NCBI RefSeq assembly: GCF_001998865.1
Contig: NZ_CP019607.1
Span: forward strand, 1,054,001-1,118,000
Source of the DNA: Tessaracoccus flavescens
Lineage (GTDB): Bacteria > Actinomycetota > Actinomycetes > Propionibacteriales > Propionibacteriaceae
Reading direction: 5' to 3'
Length of the DNA: 64,000 nucleotides
The position numbers and the translations under genes were made by a program. Of this stretch, positions 45,900 through 56,944 are shown piece by piece (position 1 is the first letter of the stretch; every line of letters begins with the position of its first letter). A model generated the notes under the pieces. It was given only the letters and a program-made list of their open reading frames with translations. It did not search any database and was not told the DNA's origin.

Positions 45900-46069
45900 G
45901 GCGCCAATGTACGGGGGCGGCCCGACCCCGGGAGGTGGTTCGGCGAACGCAGGTGATGTTCCTTGTCAGTAGAGCACACGGGCATCCGGTTCGAATGAGC
46001 GGCCCCTGTTTTTCACGCTCGGCGTACCGGTAGGGTGTGCGGCAGCACCGTAATCTTCAAGGAGGACAG

Positions 46070-47584
46070 ATGTCAGGTCGCATCCGTAGCGAGGCGTTCC
46101 GGAACAAGGTCATGGCGGCTCACGACGCCGCAGAGCTGGTCGAGAACGGCTGGAACATCGGCTTCTCGGGCTTCACCGGCTCCGGCTACCCGAAGGCGTT
46201 CCCGGAGGCGCTCGCCGCTGTGATCGACGCCGCGCACAACCGCGGCGAGGAGTTCCGCATCGGCATGTGGACCGGAGCCTCGACGGCCCCTGAACTCGAC
46301 GGCGCCCTCGCGCGCACCGGCGGCATCTCGTACCGCGCCCCGTACCAGTCGGACCCCGAGATGCGCACGGCCATCAACAACGGCACGACGTACTACCAGG
46401 ACATCCATCTGTCCCACATGGGCCCGCAGGTCTCCCAGGGCTTCCTCGGCAAGCTCAACCTCGCCGTCGTCGAGGCGAGCGCGATCACCGAGGACGGCGA
46501 CGTCGTCCCCTCGTCGTCGATCGGCATGAACCGCACCTACCTCGAGCACGCCGACAAGGTGATCATCGAGGTCAACTCGTGGCAGTCCGAGGACCTCTAC
46601 GGCATGCACGACGTGTACTACCCGATCGGCGCGCTGCCGCCGAACCGCGTCCCGCTTCCCATCCAGAACGCCGGTGACCGGATCGGCGACAAGGTGATGA
46701 AGATCGACGCCGACAAGGTGATCGCGATCATCGAGACCAACGATCCCGACCGCAACACCCCGTTCAAGCCGCTCGACGACGACTCGCGCGCCATCGCGGG
46801 CAACCTGCTCGACTTCCTGGGCGCCGAGGTCAAGGCCGGTCGCCTGCCGAAGAACCTGCTTCCGCTGCAGTCCGGCGTCGGCAACATCGCCAACGCCGTC
46901 CTCGCCGGCCTGCTCGAGGGACCGTTCGAGAACCTCACCTCCTTCACCGAGGTGATCCAGGACGGCATGGTCGACCTGATCGACTCCGGCAAGCTGACCG
47001 TCGCCTCCGCGACGGCGTTCTCCCTCTCCCCCACCGCGGCGGAGAAGATGAACGACAACGCCAAGTTCTACCGCGACAAGATCGTGTTGCGGCCGCAGGA
47101 CGTCTCGAACCACCCCGAGGCGATCCGTCGCATGGGCGTCATCGCCTGCAACGGCATGATCGAGGCCGACATCTATGGCAACGTGAACTCCACCCACGTG
47201 ATGGGCTCGCGCATGCAGAACGGCATCGGCGGCTCCGGCGACTTCACCCGCAACGGCTGGATCTCCTCGTTCGTCACCCCGTCGACGGCGAAGGGCGGCG
47301 CGATCTCCTGCATCGTCCCGATGGTCAACCACGTCGACCACACCGAGCACGACGTCCAGGTGATCATCACCGAGCAGGGCCTCGCCGACCTGCGTGGCCT
47401 CGCCCCGCGCCAGCGTGCGCAGGCGATCATCGACAACTGCGCGCACCCGGACTTCAAGGAGCCCCTGCGCGAGTACGTGAAGCTGGCTGAGAAGAAGGCC
47501 AACGGCATGCACACGCCGCACGACCTGGCGACCGCGCTCGGCTGGCACGTCCGGTTCCTCGAGACGGGCACCATGGCCCAGTGA
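46070..47584 (+). CDS. acetyl-CoA hydrolase/transferase family CoA-transferase (succinyl-CoA:acetate type)
   Basis: 504 residues from ATG 46070 with AAGGAGG 5 nt upstream. Class I CoA-transferase with the catalytic Glu in FTEVIQDG, preceded by QSGVGNIANAVLAGL; GSGDFTRN and VDHTEHDVQVIITEQG are typical of succinate CoA-transferases. In propionic fermenters this enzyme type exchanges CoA between succinyl-CoA and acetate or propionate. Single gene with its own terminator. Confidence 0.9.
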   Translation: MSGRIRSEAFRNKVMAAHDAAELVENGWNIGFSGFTGSGYPKAFPEALAAVIDAAHNRGEEFRIGMWTGASTAPELDGALARTGGISYRAPYQSDPEMRTAINNGTTYYQDIHLSHMGPQVSQGFLGKLNLAVVEASAITEDGDVVPSSSIGMNRTYLEHADKVIIEVNSWQSEDLYGMHDVYYPIGALPPNRVPLPIQNAGDRIGDKVMKIDADKVIAIIETNDPDRNTPFKPLDDDSRAIAGNLLDFLGAEVKAGRLPKNLLPLQSGVGNIANAVLAGLLEGPFENLTSFTEVIQDGMVDLIDSGKLTVASATAFSLSPTAAEKMNDNAKFYRDKIVLRPQDVSNHPEAIRRMGVIACNGMIEADIYGNVNSTHVMGSRMQNGIGGSGDFTRNGWISSFVTPSTAKGGAISCIVPMVNHVDHTEHDVQVIITEQGLADLRGLAPRQRAQAIIDNCAHPDFKEPLREYVKLAEKKANGMHTPHDLATALGWHVRFLETGTMAQ

Positions 47585-47596
47585 GCTGAACGATTC

Positions 47597-47626
47597 GGGC
47601 CCCGCGCTTCGGCGCGGGGCCCTTTT
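47597..47626 (+). terminator. strong Rho-independent terminator
   Basis: GGGCCCCGCGC-TTCG-GCGCGGGGCCC followed by TTTT, 13 bp after the CoA-transferase stop. Confidence 0.92.
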
Positions 47627-47664
47627 CTGTGCCTGTTGGTGCTCCTTGACTGCCCGTGTGCATG

Positions 47665-47768
47665 TGCGCCTCGTGGCTCGCGGCTCGTGTGCCTATGCGC
47701 CTTGTGGCTCGCGGCTCGTGTGGCTGTGCGCCTTGTGGCTCGCGTGCATGCGCGCCTCGTGGCTCGCG
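47665..47768. repeat. four imperfect tandem repeats of about 31 bp
   Basis: The core TGCGCCTYGTGGCTCGCG occurs at 47665, 47696 and 47727 (31-bp period), with a fourth degenerate copy ending at 47768. All plus-strand frames read Leu-Val-Ala-Arg-like peptides, which is an artefact of the repeat. The 552-bp gap between the CoA-transferase and marC holds only this, the terminator and the hairpin below. Confidence 0.8.
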
Positions 47769-47862
47769 TGCCTCGTGTGGGCTGTCGGTGTCCGTCGTGT
47801 GGGCCTGGTCTGCTGGTGCGTGCGCCCCCGGTGAGGGCCACTCAGGCCGCCGTCCCGCGCGC

Positions 47863-47921
47863 AAATCTACGGTGAGCGCGACTCGTGCCAATGCTGGCGC
47901 GAGTCGCGCTCCTTGTAGATC
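47863..47921. repeat. long hairpin with complementary outer and inner arms
   Basis: Outer arms ATCTAC/GTAGAT, then 3-nt mismatches, then inner arms GAGCGCGACTCG and CGAGTCGCGCTC extended by GCC/GGC with one mismatch, and a 6-nt loop AATGCT. About 59 bp in all. Not followed by a U-tract. Confidence 0.75.
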
Positions 47922-48136
47922 TGTGCACGGAAGGCGGACCTCCGAGGGCCCGATTAGCGGGACTTGCGTCGCTCATCGGCGCATCCGCCCCGCACCGGAG
48001 GCGTTGCGCGCAGAGCGTGACAACACTGCCCGTCGCCTTCGCGGAGGAGCCGAAGTGCACCGTCCGGTCGGTCGGGTTTACAGTGGATCGCCGAGACAGC
48101 CTCGGCAGCGCCCAAGAGAACCGGAGTTGGCCCGTC

Positions 48137-48730
48137 ATGGAAGTGATGATCTCAGCAGCGATGACGTTCCTGCTGGTCATGGACCCGCTCGGCAACGTGC
48201 CGCTGTTTCTCACCTCCCTGCGCAACACGAAGGCCGAGCGTCGCCAGTGGGTGATCCTCCGCGAATGCCTGATCGCGCTGGTGATCATGGTGACGTTCCT
48301 GTTCCTCGGGAAGTCCCTGCTGAACCTGCTCCACATCGAGGAGTCGGCCCTCAAGGCGGCGGGCGGTGTGATCCTGCTGCTGATCGCCATCCGCATGGTC
48401 TTCCCCACCCCGGAGAAGAACCTCGCCGAGCCCGTCACCCACGACGAGCCCTTCATCGTCCCACTCGCCGTGCCCTACGTCGCCGGCCCGTCGCTGCTCG
48501 CGGTGATCGTGGTCTTCGTGAGCCAGGACGCGGGCAACTGGCCGTGGTATCTGGGCGGCCTGGTGATCTCCTGGCTGGTCACGACCGTGACGCTCTACTT
48601 CTCCGGCTTCCTGCAACGCGTCGTCGGCACCCGCGCCCTTGTCGCCGTCGAGCGTCTGATGGGCATGATCCTCGTGCTGCTCGCCGTCCAGATGATGTTC
48701 GACGGAACGAAGGCGTTCTTCGTCGGCTGA
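48137..48730 (+). CDS. MarC-family integral membrane protein
   Basis: 197 residues, about six membrane helices. Family motifs: LVMDPLGNVPLFL near residue 13 and AVPYVAGPSLLAVIVV. Function unknown; once linked wrongly to multiple drug resistance. ATG 48137 chosen because MEVMISAAMTFLL begins the first helix. Confidence 0.87.
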   Translation: MEVMISAAMTFLLVMDPLGNVPLFLTSLRNTKAERRQWVILRECLIALVIMVTFLFLGKSLLNLLHIEESALKAAGGVILLLIAIRMVFPTPEKNLAEPVTHDEPFIVPLAVPYVAGPSLLAVIVVFVSQDAGNWPWYLGGLVISWLVTTVTLYFSGFLQRVVGTRALVAVERLMGMILVLLAVQMMFDGTKAFFVG

Positions 48731-48772
48731 GGCGCCCGGCCAAAGCTCCACCTTGAGCATTTGCCAGCCCCC

Positions 48773-49771
<999 letters not shown>

Positions 49772-49923
49772 CTAGCCCCGCCCCCTCCGCGCATTTTACG
49801 AAGGACACGTCACATGAATGCCCTTGTCGGCTTAGCCCGACCCGGCTCGGGATCAGGCACCTCCGGTGTAGTCTTGTCTGGTCAGACCAGCTCACAACGT
49901 CCGTGAAATGGGGAACCCCTTCC

Positions 49924-52770
49924 ATGTCGGTCACCACCTCCCGAGCCCACCTAGACCCGACGAACCAGGCCGGAGTCCAAGCGCTCCGCGCCGCTCTCGG
50001 CGACGACGCCGTCAGCACGCGCGAACTCGACCGGATCGCCCTCGCGATCGACGCCTCGCACTACATCCACACGCCCGACGCGATCATGCGTGCGAGCAAC
50101 GCCGACGAGGTCGCCACCGCGATGACGGTCGCGCGTCAGGTGGGCTGGCCGCTGACCTTCCGCGCCGGAGGGTCCAGCCTCTCGGGGCAGGTGATGTCGA
50201 TGGGGCTGACCGTCGACGTGCGCCGCCACTTCCGCGAGATCGAGGTCCTCGACGGCGGACAGCGGGTCCGCGTGCAGCCCGGCGCGACCATCCGTCAGGT
50301 CAACGGGGCCCTTGCCAGGTACAAGCGAAAGCTCGGCCCCGATCCGGCCTCCGAGATCGCCTGCACCATCGGAGGGCTCGTCGCCAACAACTCCTCGGGC
50401 ATGACCTGCGGCACGGAGAAGAACACCTACCGCACGCTCGACTCGATGACCCTCGTGCTGCCCTCGGGCACCGTCATCGACACCGCCGCCCCCGACGCGG
50501 ACGACGAGCTTCGCCGCCGCGAGCCGGCGCTCGTCGAGGTGCTCGAGCGGGTCCGCGACCAGCTGCGTCGCCCCGACCTGAAGAGCGACCTCGAGCGCCG
50601 CTACGCGATCAAGAACACGATGGGCTACGGCCTCAACTCGTTCATCGACCACGACCGCCCCGTCAAGATCCTCGAGCATCTGATGATCGGCTCCGAGGGC
50701 ACACTCGGGTTCGTCGCCGAGGCCGTGTTCCGTACCCTGCCGCTGCCTGCGAAGACCGCGACCGGTCTGCTGCTGTTCGACACACTCGAGGCGGCCACGA
50801 CGGCGCTGCCGCACCTCGTCTACTCGGGCGCCGACGTCGTCGAACTGATCGACGCGGCCTCGATCAGGGCCATGGGCGAAGACGCGAAGGACGTGCTTCC
50901 CGCCGGCTTCGTCGCCACTCAGCAGGCCTCCCTCCTCGTCGAGTACCAGGCCGACGACGAGGCGGGCATCCAGGAGCGGATCGCCAGAGGCAACGCGACC
51001 TTCTCCGACCTCGGCGGGCTGGCCTCGACACCCGAGATGACGCAGGACCCGAAGCGCCGCAACCAGATGTGGGTGATGCGCAAGGGCCTCTACACGAAGG
51101 TCGCCCGGAACCGCCCGAAGGGGACGGCCGCGCTGCTCGAGGACGTCGCCGTCCCGATGGAGACCCTCGGTGGCGTCTGCGCCGACCTGCAGGTGCTCTT
51201 CGATCAGCACAACTACGCCGACGCCGTCATCTTCGGCCATGCAAAGGACGGCAACATCCACTTCCTGGTCACCGAGGACTTCGCCGGCCCAGAGTCGCTG
51301 AAGCGCTACGAGGACTTCACCGAGGACATGGTCCAGCTCATCCTCGACAACCAGGGCACCCTGAAGGCCGAACACGGCACCGGCCGGATCATGGCCCCGT
51401 TCGTGCAACGCCAGTACGGCGACGAGCTGTACCGGGCGATGTGGGACGTCAAGCTCGCCTGCGACCCGGACCAGATCCTGAACCCCGGCTCGGTGCTCAC
51501 CGAGGATCCGGAGCTGCACCTGAAGAACATCAAGGCCACCTCCCCGGTCCGCGAGGTGATCGACGACTGTGTCGAGTGCGGCTACTGCGAGCCGGTGTGC
51601 CCGAGCCAGCACCTCACCACGACCCCGCGCCAGCGAATCGTCGTCCAGCGCGCGATCGACGAGGCGAAGGCGGTCGGCGACACCGAACTGGCGGACAAGC
51701 TGTTCAAGCAGGAGACCTACGACGTCGTCCAGACCTGCGCCGTCGACGGCATGTGCTCGACCGCATGCCCGGTCCAGATCAACACCGGCGACCTGATCCG
51801 CGACCTGCGCAAGGAGCGCCAGAACCCCGTCCTCGACTTCGGCTGGGACGTCGCCGCCAAGCACTGGGCTGGGGTGCTGCGGATCGCCTCGACGGGCTTG
51901 ACCGTCGTCGACCACGTCCCGACGCCGCTCGTGCGCGGGGCGCTGGGCGTGGCCCGCGCAGTCGTCGGCACCGACATCGTCCCGACCCTCTCCGGGGAAC
52001 TGCCCAGAGGCGGCCCCGTCCGCACCGCGCAGGCGGCCAACGACCCCGCAGCGATCTTCATGCCCGCCTGCGTCGGCACCATGTTCGGTAGCGACCATGC
52101 CTGCGGAACCGGGGTCGCGGGGGCCGTGCGCCAACTGGCCGCCGCCGCCGGGATCCAGCTGAGTACGCCGGAGGGCATCAAGGCGCTCTGCTGTGGTACG
52201 CCGTGGAAGTCGAAGGGCCTCGCAAAGGGCTACGAGACGATGACGAACAAGGTCGCCGAATGGGCGGTCGCGGCCACAGACAACGGCAAGCTCGACCTCG
52301 TGTGCGACAACGTCTCGTGCACCGAGGGCGTCGAGGTGGCGTTGAAGCACCGCGGCATCAGCACCATCCGCGTCGTGGACGCGACCCAGTGGGTGGCGGA
52401 GAACGTCGCGCCGAAGCTACCTCCGGTGACGAAGGCCGCCTCGGCGGTCCTCCACCCGACCTGCTCCTCGACGCTGATGGGCGTCAACGACCACCTCACT
52501 TTCCTCGCCGGCCTCGTCGCCGACGAAGTCATCATCCCCGAGGGCTGGGGCTGCTGCGCGTTCGCGGGCGACCGCGGCCTGCTGCACGAGGAGCTGACCG
52601 CCACCGCGACCAAGGACGAGGCGCGTCACGCCAAGGAGGCCGACGCCGAGCTGTACCTGTCGCTCAACCGCACCTGCGAGCTGGGCATGACGAGGGCGAC
52701 AGGCAAGACCTACACCCACGTCCTCGAGGAGCTGGCGGCCCGCGTGGTCGCGGCGAGCACCGGCAACTGA
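49924..52770 (+). CDS. FAD-binding / Fe-S oxidoreductase (D-lactate dehydrogenase type, GlcD-GlcF fusion)
   Basis: 948 residues. FAD_binding_4 domain (about 40-270; FRAGGSSLSGQ, NNSSGMTCGTE), FAD-oxidase C-terminal domain (about 280-540; FGHAKDGNIHFLV), two 4Fe-4S motifs CVECGYCEPVCP and CAVDGMCSTACP, and two CCG domains (CCGTPWKSKG, CCAFAGDRG). Such fusions oxidise D-lactate or glycolate-like 2-hydroxyacids with electrons to the respiratory chain. ATG 49924 is the second in-frame ATG and gives the best start. Confidence 0.9.
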   Translation: MSVTTSRAHLDPTNQAGVQALRAALGDDAVSTRELDRIALAIDASHYIHTPDAIMRASNADEVATAMTVARQVGWPLTFRAGGSSLSGQVMSMGLTVDVRRHFREIEVLDGGQRVRVQPGATIRQVNGALARYKRKLGPDPASEIACTIGGLVANNSSGMTCGTEKNTYRTLDSMTLVLPSGTVIDTAAPDADDELRRREPALVEVLERVRDQLRRPDLKSDLERRYAIKNTMGYGLNSFIDHDRPVKILEHLMIGSEGTLGFVAEAVFRTLPLPAKTATGLLLFDTLEAATTALPHLVYSGADVVELIDAASIRAMGEDAKDVLPAGFVATQQASLLVEYQADDEAGIQERIARGNATFSDLGGLASTPEMTQDPKRRNQMWVMRKGLYTKVARNRPKGTAALLEDVAVPMETLGGVCADLQVLFDQHNYADAVIFGHAKDGNIHFLVTEDFAGPESLKRYEDFTEDMVQLILDNQGTLKAEHGTGRIMAPFVQRQYGDELYRAMWDVKLACDPDQILNPGSVLTEDPELHLKNIKATSPVREVIDDCVECGYCEPVCPSQHLTTTPRQRIVVQRAIDEAKAVGDTELADKLFKQETYDVVQTCAVDGMCSTACPVQINTGDLIRDLRKERQNPVLDFGWDVAAKHWAGVLRIASTGLTVVDHVPTPLVRGALGVARAVVGTDIVPTLSGELPRGGPVRTAQAANDPAAIFMPACVGTMFGSDHACGTGVAGAVRQLAAAAGIQLSTPEGIKALCCGTPWKSKGLAKGYETMTNKVAEWAVAATDNGKLDLVCDNVSCTEGVEVALKHRGISTIRVVDATQWVAENVAPKLPPVTKAASAVLHPTCSSTLMGVNDHLTFLAGLVADEVIIPEGWGCCAFAGDRGLLHEELTATATKDEARHAKEADAELYLSLNRTCELGMTRATGKTYTHVLEELAARVVAASTGN

Positions 52771-52779
52771 TCCCTCCAA

Positions 52780-52813
52780 GAGGGCCGGGTCCGCTTCTGC
52801 GGGCCCGGCCCTC
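52780..52813 (+). terminator. terminator after the flavo/Fe-S oxidoreductase
   Basis: GAGGGCCGGG-t-CCGC pairs with GCGG-g-CCCGGCCCTC around TTCT, 9 bp after the stop, with one mismatch. Confidence 0.75.
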
Positions 52814-52879
52814 ATCTTGCCTGTGACTCCGCCGGCTGGGCCCTTGCCACGTGTCGACCGGGGGCAGCAGAGTGGGTCC

Positions 52880-53643
52880 ATGCGCATTGCCCTCGCCCAG
52901 CTCGGCTCGACAACGGACCCGCAGGCCAACCTCGTGCTAGTCCGGGACGCCGTGGCGACGGCGGCCGCCGAGGGGGCGGAACTCGTCGTGTTCCCCGAGG
53001 CGACCATGTGTTCCTTCTCGCGCCGCTCCTCGGAGGTGGACGAGGCCTTCGACGGACCCTGGGCGGAGTCGGTCCGTCTGATCGCTCGCGAGTCGGGAGT
53101 CACCGTGATCGTCGGGATGTTCACCACGGCCGACGACGGCCGCGTGCACAACACCCTGCTCGTCACCGGCGAGGCCGAGGTGCGCTACGACAAGATGCAC
53201 CTCTTCGACGCCCTCGGCTACACGGAATCGAGGCACATCGCCCCAGGGCACGACCTCGTCTCGCTCCCCCTCGGAGACGCCAGGCTCGGCCTTGCCACCT
53301 GTTACGACATCCGCTTCCCCGACCAGTTCACGTCCCTCGCACGGGGCGGCGCGTCCGTCATCGCCGTGTGCGCCTCGTGGGCACCCGGCCCGGGGAAGGT
53401 GCACCAGTGGAGGACGCTGGCCACGGCCAGGGCGATGGACTCGACCTCGTACGTGGTGGCGGTGGACCAGGCCGCCGACGGTGACCCCGACGAGCCGGGA
53501 CTGCCGACCGGCGTCGGGCATTCGATGGTGGTGGACCCGACCGGTCGCATCCTGCTCGAACTCGGCACCGGGCCCGAGGTGGCGTTGATCGACCTCGATG
53601 CCGAGCTCGTGGCTGAGACCCGCAGGGCCCTCCCCCTGCTCGG

Positions 53644-53650
<7 letters not shown>
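52880..53650 (+). CDS. carbon-nitrogen hydrolase (nitrilase superfamily)
   Basis: 256 residues. The catalytic triad is visible: Glu40 in VVFPEAT, Lys105 in VRYDKMHLF, Cys141 in LATCYDIRFP. The pattern fits the Nit/omega-amidase branch, which repairs deaminated glutathione or hydrolyses omega-amides. The end overlaps the convergent aminotransferase by 7 bp; aminotransferase plus omega-amidase pairs are functionally linked, but here they are convergent. Confidence 0.88.
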
Positions 53651-54798
<1,148 letters not shown>

Positions 54799-54852
54799 TG
54801 GTCGAGTCTGACACGACCGCACCCGACGCCTCGGGCCCGTCTCACCGTCGGG

Positions 54853-55110
54853 TCAGTCCCGGTCGTCCTTTGTGGGACGACCTGGACGCCGGATCGGGGC
54901 GGCCTTGACGTCGCGCCCCGACTTCCTGAGGGCCTCCCGCAGGAGCAGCTCGATGTGGGCGTTGACGCTACGCAGGTCGTCGGCCGCCCACTTGGCCAGC
55001 GCCTCGTGGACGGCCGGATCGAGCCGCAGCAGGAGCGACTTGCGTTCCCGCCCCTGCCGCTTCCCGGCGCCCGGCTCGCCCCCGGGCGCCGCGCCATCGT
55101 CTGCAGTCAT
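54853..55110 (-). CDS. ribbon-helix-helix protein coupled to SPFH gene
   Basis: 85 residues. Basic N-terminus, then KSLLLRLDPAVHEALAKWAA DDLRSVNAHIELLLREAL, a ribbon-helix-helix pattern as in Arc and HicB-type antitoxins. ATG 55110 overlaps the SPFH stop by one base (TGATG). A nearby toxin is not visible. It may regulate the SPFH operon or connect it to DNA. Confidence 0.72.
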   Translation of the reverse strand: MTADDGAAPGGEPGAGKRQGRERKSLLLRLDPAVHEALAKWAADDLRSVNAHIELLLREALRKSGRDVKAAPIRRPGRPTKDDRD

Positions 55111-56084
55111 CACCCGTATAGCGTCCCTGTATTGATCACCGGTGTCGAGCGGGAGTCGGAACACAGCACCACGAGCAGGTTGGAGACCATGGCCGCCTTT
55201 CGCTCGTCGTCGAGCTGGACGACGTCGTCCTCCTCGAGCCGGGCGAGGGCCTGCTCGACCATCCCGACAGCCCCCTCGACGATCTTGCTGCGGGCCGAAA
55301 GCACGGCGGAGGCCTGCTGCCGCTGCAGCATCGCGTGGGCGATCTCCGGTGCGTAGGCCAGCGACGAGATGCGGGTCTCGACCACCTCGAGGCCCGCGAT
55401 CGCGATCCGGGCCGCAACCTCCTCCGCCAGCTCACGCGAGACCAGGTCGGTCGAGCCACGCAGGCTCTCCTCGCCCGGGTCGGCGAAGTCGTACGGGTGC
55501 GACGAGGCGACGTGCCGCAGAGCCGACTCGGCCTGCACCGTCACGAAGTTCTCATAGGCCTCGACGGCGAACACCGACTTCGCGGTGTCGGCCACCTGCC
55601 ACACGACGATCGCCGCGATGTTGACCGGGTTGCCGTCCGCGTCGTTGACCTTGAGTTCGTTGGTCTCGAAGTTGCGCACCTTCACCGACACCTTCTTCTT
55701 GGTGGTCAGCGGAACGGTGAGCAGCAGGCCCTGCTTGCGGATGGTGCCGAGGTAGCGCCCGAAGAACTGTGTCACCTTCGTGTCGCCCGGCGAGACGACC
55801 GTGAGCGACGAGAGGATCACGAGCATCACCAGCATTGCGAGCACCGACGCGGCGGTGAGCCACACGTTGACCGGTTCGCCTGCGTCGTCCTGCAGCGCAG
55901 CCCTGACGATCCCCCAGATGCCGAATGCGAGCAGTGCGACTGCGAGCAGCAGCGCCAGCGCGCCCGACATGGACCAGGCCGTGCGTTCCTCGACGTTGAC
56001 GCGGGTCCCCTCGTGGCCGACCGGCCGACCGGCGGCCTCTCCTGCGATGGAGGACTCATCGACGGGGACGGAGTTCTGGGTCAT
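55110..56084 (-). CDS. SPFH/Band 7 (prohibitin-like) membrane protein
   Basis: 324 residues. Two hydrophobic segments (about 38-62 and 76-97), then a Band 7 domain beginning TVVSPGDTKVTQFFGRYLGT and a helical tail (AIAHAMLQRQQASAVLSARSK-like). ATG 56084 has AGGAGG 5 nt upstream. SPFH proteins form membrane microdomain scaffolds. Genetically coupled to the ribbon-helix-helix gene. Confidence 0.88.
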   Translation of the reverse strand: MTQNSVPVDESSIAGEAAGRPVGHEGTRVNVEERTAWSMSGALALLLAVALLAFGIWGIVRAALQDDAGEPVNVWLTAASVLAMLVMLVILSSLTVVSPGDTKVTQFFGRYLGTIRKQGLLLTVPLTTKKKVSVKVRNFETNELKVNDADGNPVNIAAIVVWQVADTAKSVFAVEAYENFVTVQAESALRHVASSHPYDFADPGEESLRGSTDLVSRELAEEVAARIAIAGLEVVETRISSLAYAPEIAHAMLQRQQASAVLSARSKIVEGAVGMVEQALARLEEDDVVQLDDERKAAMVSNLLVVLCSDSRSTPVINTGTLYG

Positions 56085-56098
56085 CACACCCTCCTAAT

Positions 56099-56123
56099 AT
56101 CTGACAGCTAAGTGATATCAGAT
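56099..56123. promoter_or_regulatory. inverted repeat upstream of the SPFH gene
   Basis: ATCTGA (56099-56104) and TCAGAT (56118-56123) with 13 bp between lie 15 bp before the SPFH start, in an AT-rich patch unlike its surroundings. It could be a promoter with an operator for the ribbon-helix-helix protein; this is inference. Confidence 0.45.
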
Positions 56124-56159
56124 TAACAGAGGGACGGGGCCGCCCCGAGGCGGGGGTCG

Positions 56160-56885
56160 CTAAGGCGTCGCGGCGTCCCGGGCGTCGGCAGGCAGGCGCT
56201 CGAGCGACCTCACCTCTGCCCGCAGATCACCCATCTGCCGGTCGAGCGAGGAGGCGACCCGGGCGACGTCGCGCAGGTTTTCCTGCAGGTGGGTCGGGAC
56301 CTGGCCGGCGTACTTGTAGTGGATCTGGTGCTCGATGCTCGCCCAGAAGTCCATCGCGATGGTGCGGATCTGCACCTCGACCGGCACCTGGATGGAGCGG
56401 TCGGACAGGAAGACCGGCACCGAGACGATCAGATGCAGGCTCTGGTACCCGTTGCCCTTCGGGTTGACGATGTAGTCCTTCTTCTGCAGCAGCGTGATAT
56501 CGGGCTGCTGGAGCAGGATCTCCGCGACGCGATAGGTGTCCTCGACGAAGGTGCACACGACGCGGATGCCCGCGATGTCGCGGATCCGCTCGCGGATGGC
56601 GTCGAAGCTGCGGGGGCAGTCGGTGCGGGTCACCTTGTCGAGCAGCGACTCCATGGACTTCAGCCGGGTCTTGACGTGCTCGATGGGCTTGTACTGGTGC
56701 GTCTGGTCGAACTCCTGGCGCAGGATGTTGATCTTGGTCGCGACCTCGTCCATTCCGCACGAGTACTCGAGCCGGAACTTCGCCATGTCGGCCTGCAGCA
56801 TGCGGATCGACAGCTCCGCGTCGTTGTCCGACGCCTCCAGGTAATCACGGATCATCGGCGGCAGCGTGGGCGCGGGGTCAGCCAT
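56160..56885 (-). CDS. small alarmone synthetase ((p)ppGpp synthetase, RelQ/RelP-like)
   Basis: 241 residues from ATG 56885. RelA/SpoT synthetase domain without hydrolase: RLKSMESLLDKV, RDIAGIRVVCTFVEDTYRV, GYQSLHLIVSVPV, VEVQIRTIAMDFWASIEHQI. Makes ppGpp-type nucleotides from GTP or GDP with ATP. N-terminal segment and C-terminal helix as in small synthetases. Confidence 0.9.
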   Translation of the reverse strand: MADPAPTLPPMIRDYLEASDNDAELSIRMLQADMAKFRLEYSCGMDEVATKINILRQEFDQTHQYKPIEHVKTRLKSMESLLDKVTRTDCPRSFDAIRERIRDIAGIRVVCTFVEDTYRVAEILLQQPDITLLQKKDYIVNPKGNGYQSLHLIVSVPVFLSDRSIQVPVEVQIRTIAMDFWASIEHQIHYKYAGQVPTHLQENLRDVARVASSLDRQMGDLRAEVRSLERLPADARDAATP

Positions 56886-56944
56886 GCCTTCCAGTGTGTC
56901 GCTCGACACCAAACCTCAGGCGCCCGGACCGTCCCGCCACCGCC

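Noticed and set aside
46073..47548. Long open frame opposite the CoA-transferase gene
   Set aside because: Same antisense artefact of GC-rich codon usage; the plus-strand gene has a perfect Shine-Dalgarno, catalytic motifs and terminator.
47665..47768. CRISPR array
   Set aside because: The repeats are directly adjacent without unique spacers and differ from each other; no cas genes.
47656..48136. Cys/Ala/Arg-rich frames upstream of marC
   Set aside because: They derive from the tandem repeats and hairpin; the MarC family begins at 48137.
49951..52350. Very long open frame opposite the D-lactate-dehydrogenase-type gene
   Set aside because: Its translation is low complexity (Val, Asp, Gly, Arg rich) without any family motif; it arises from codon bias of the plus-strand gene.
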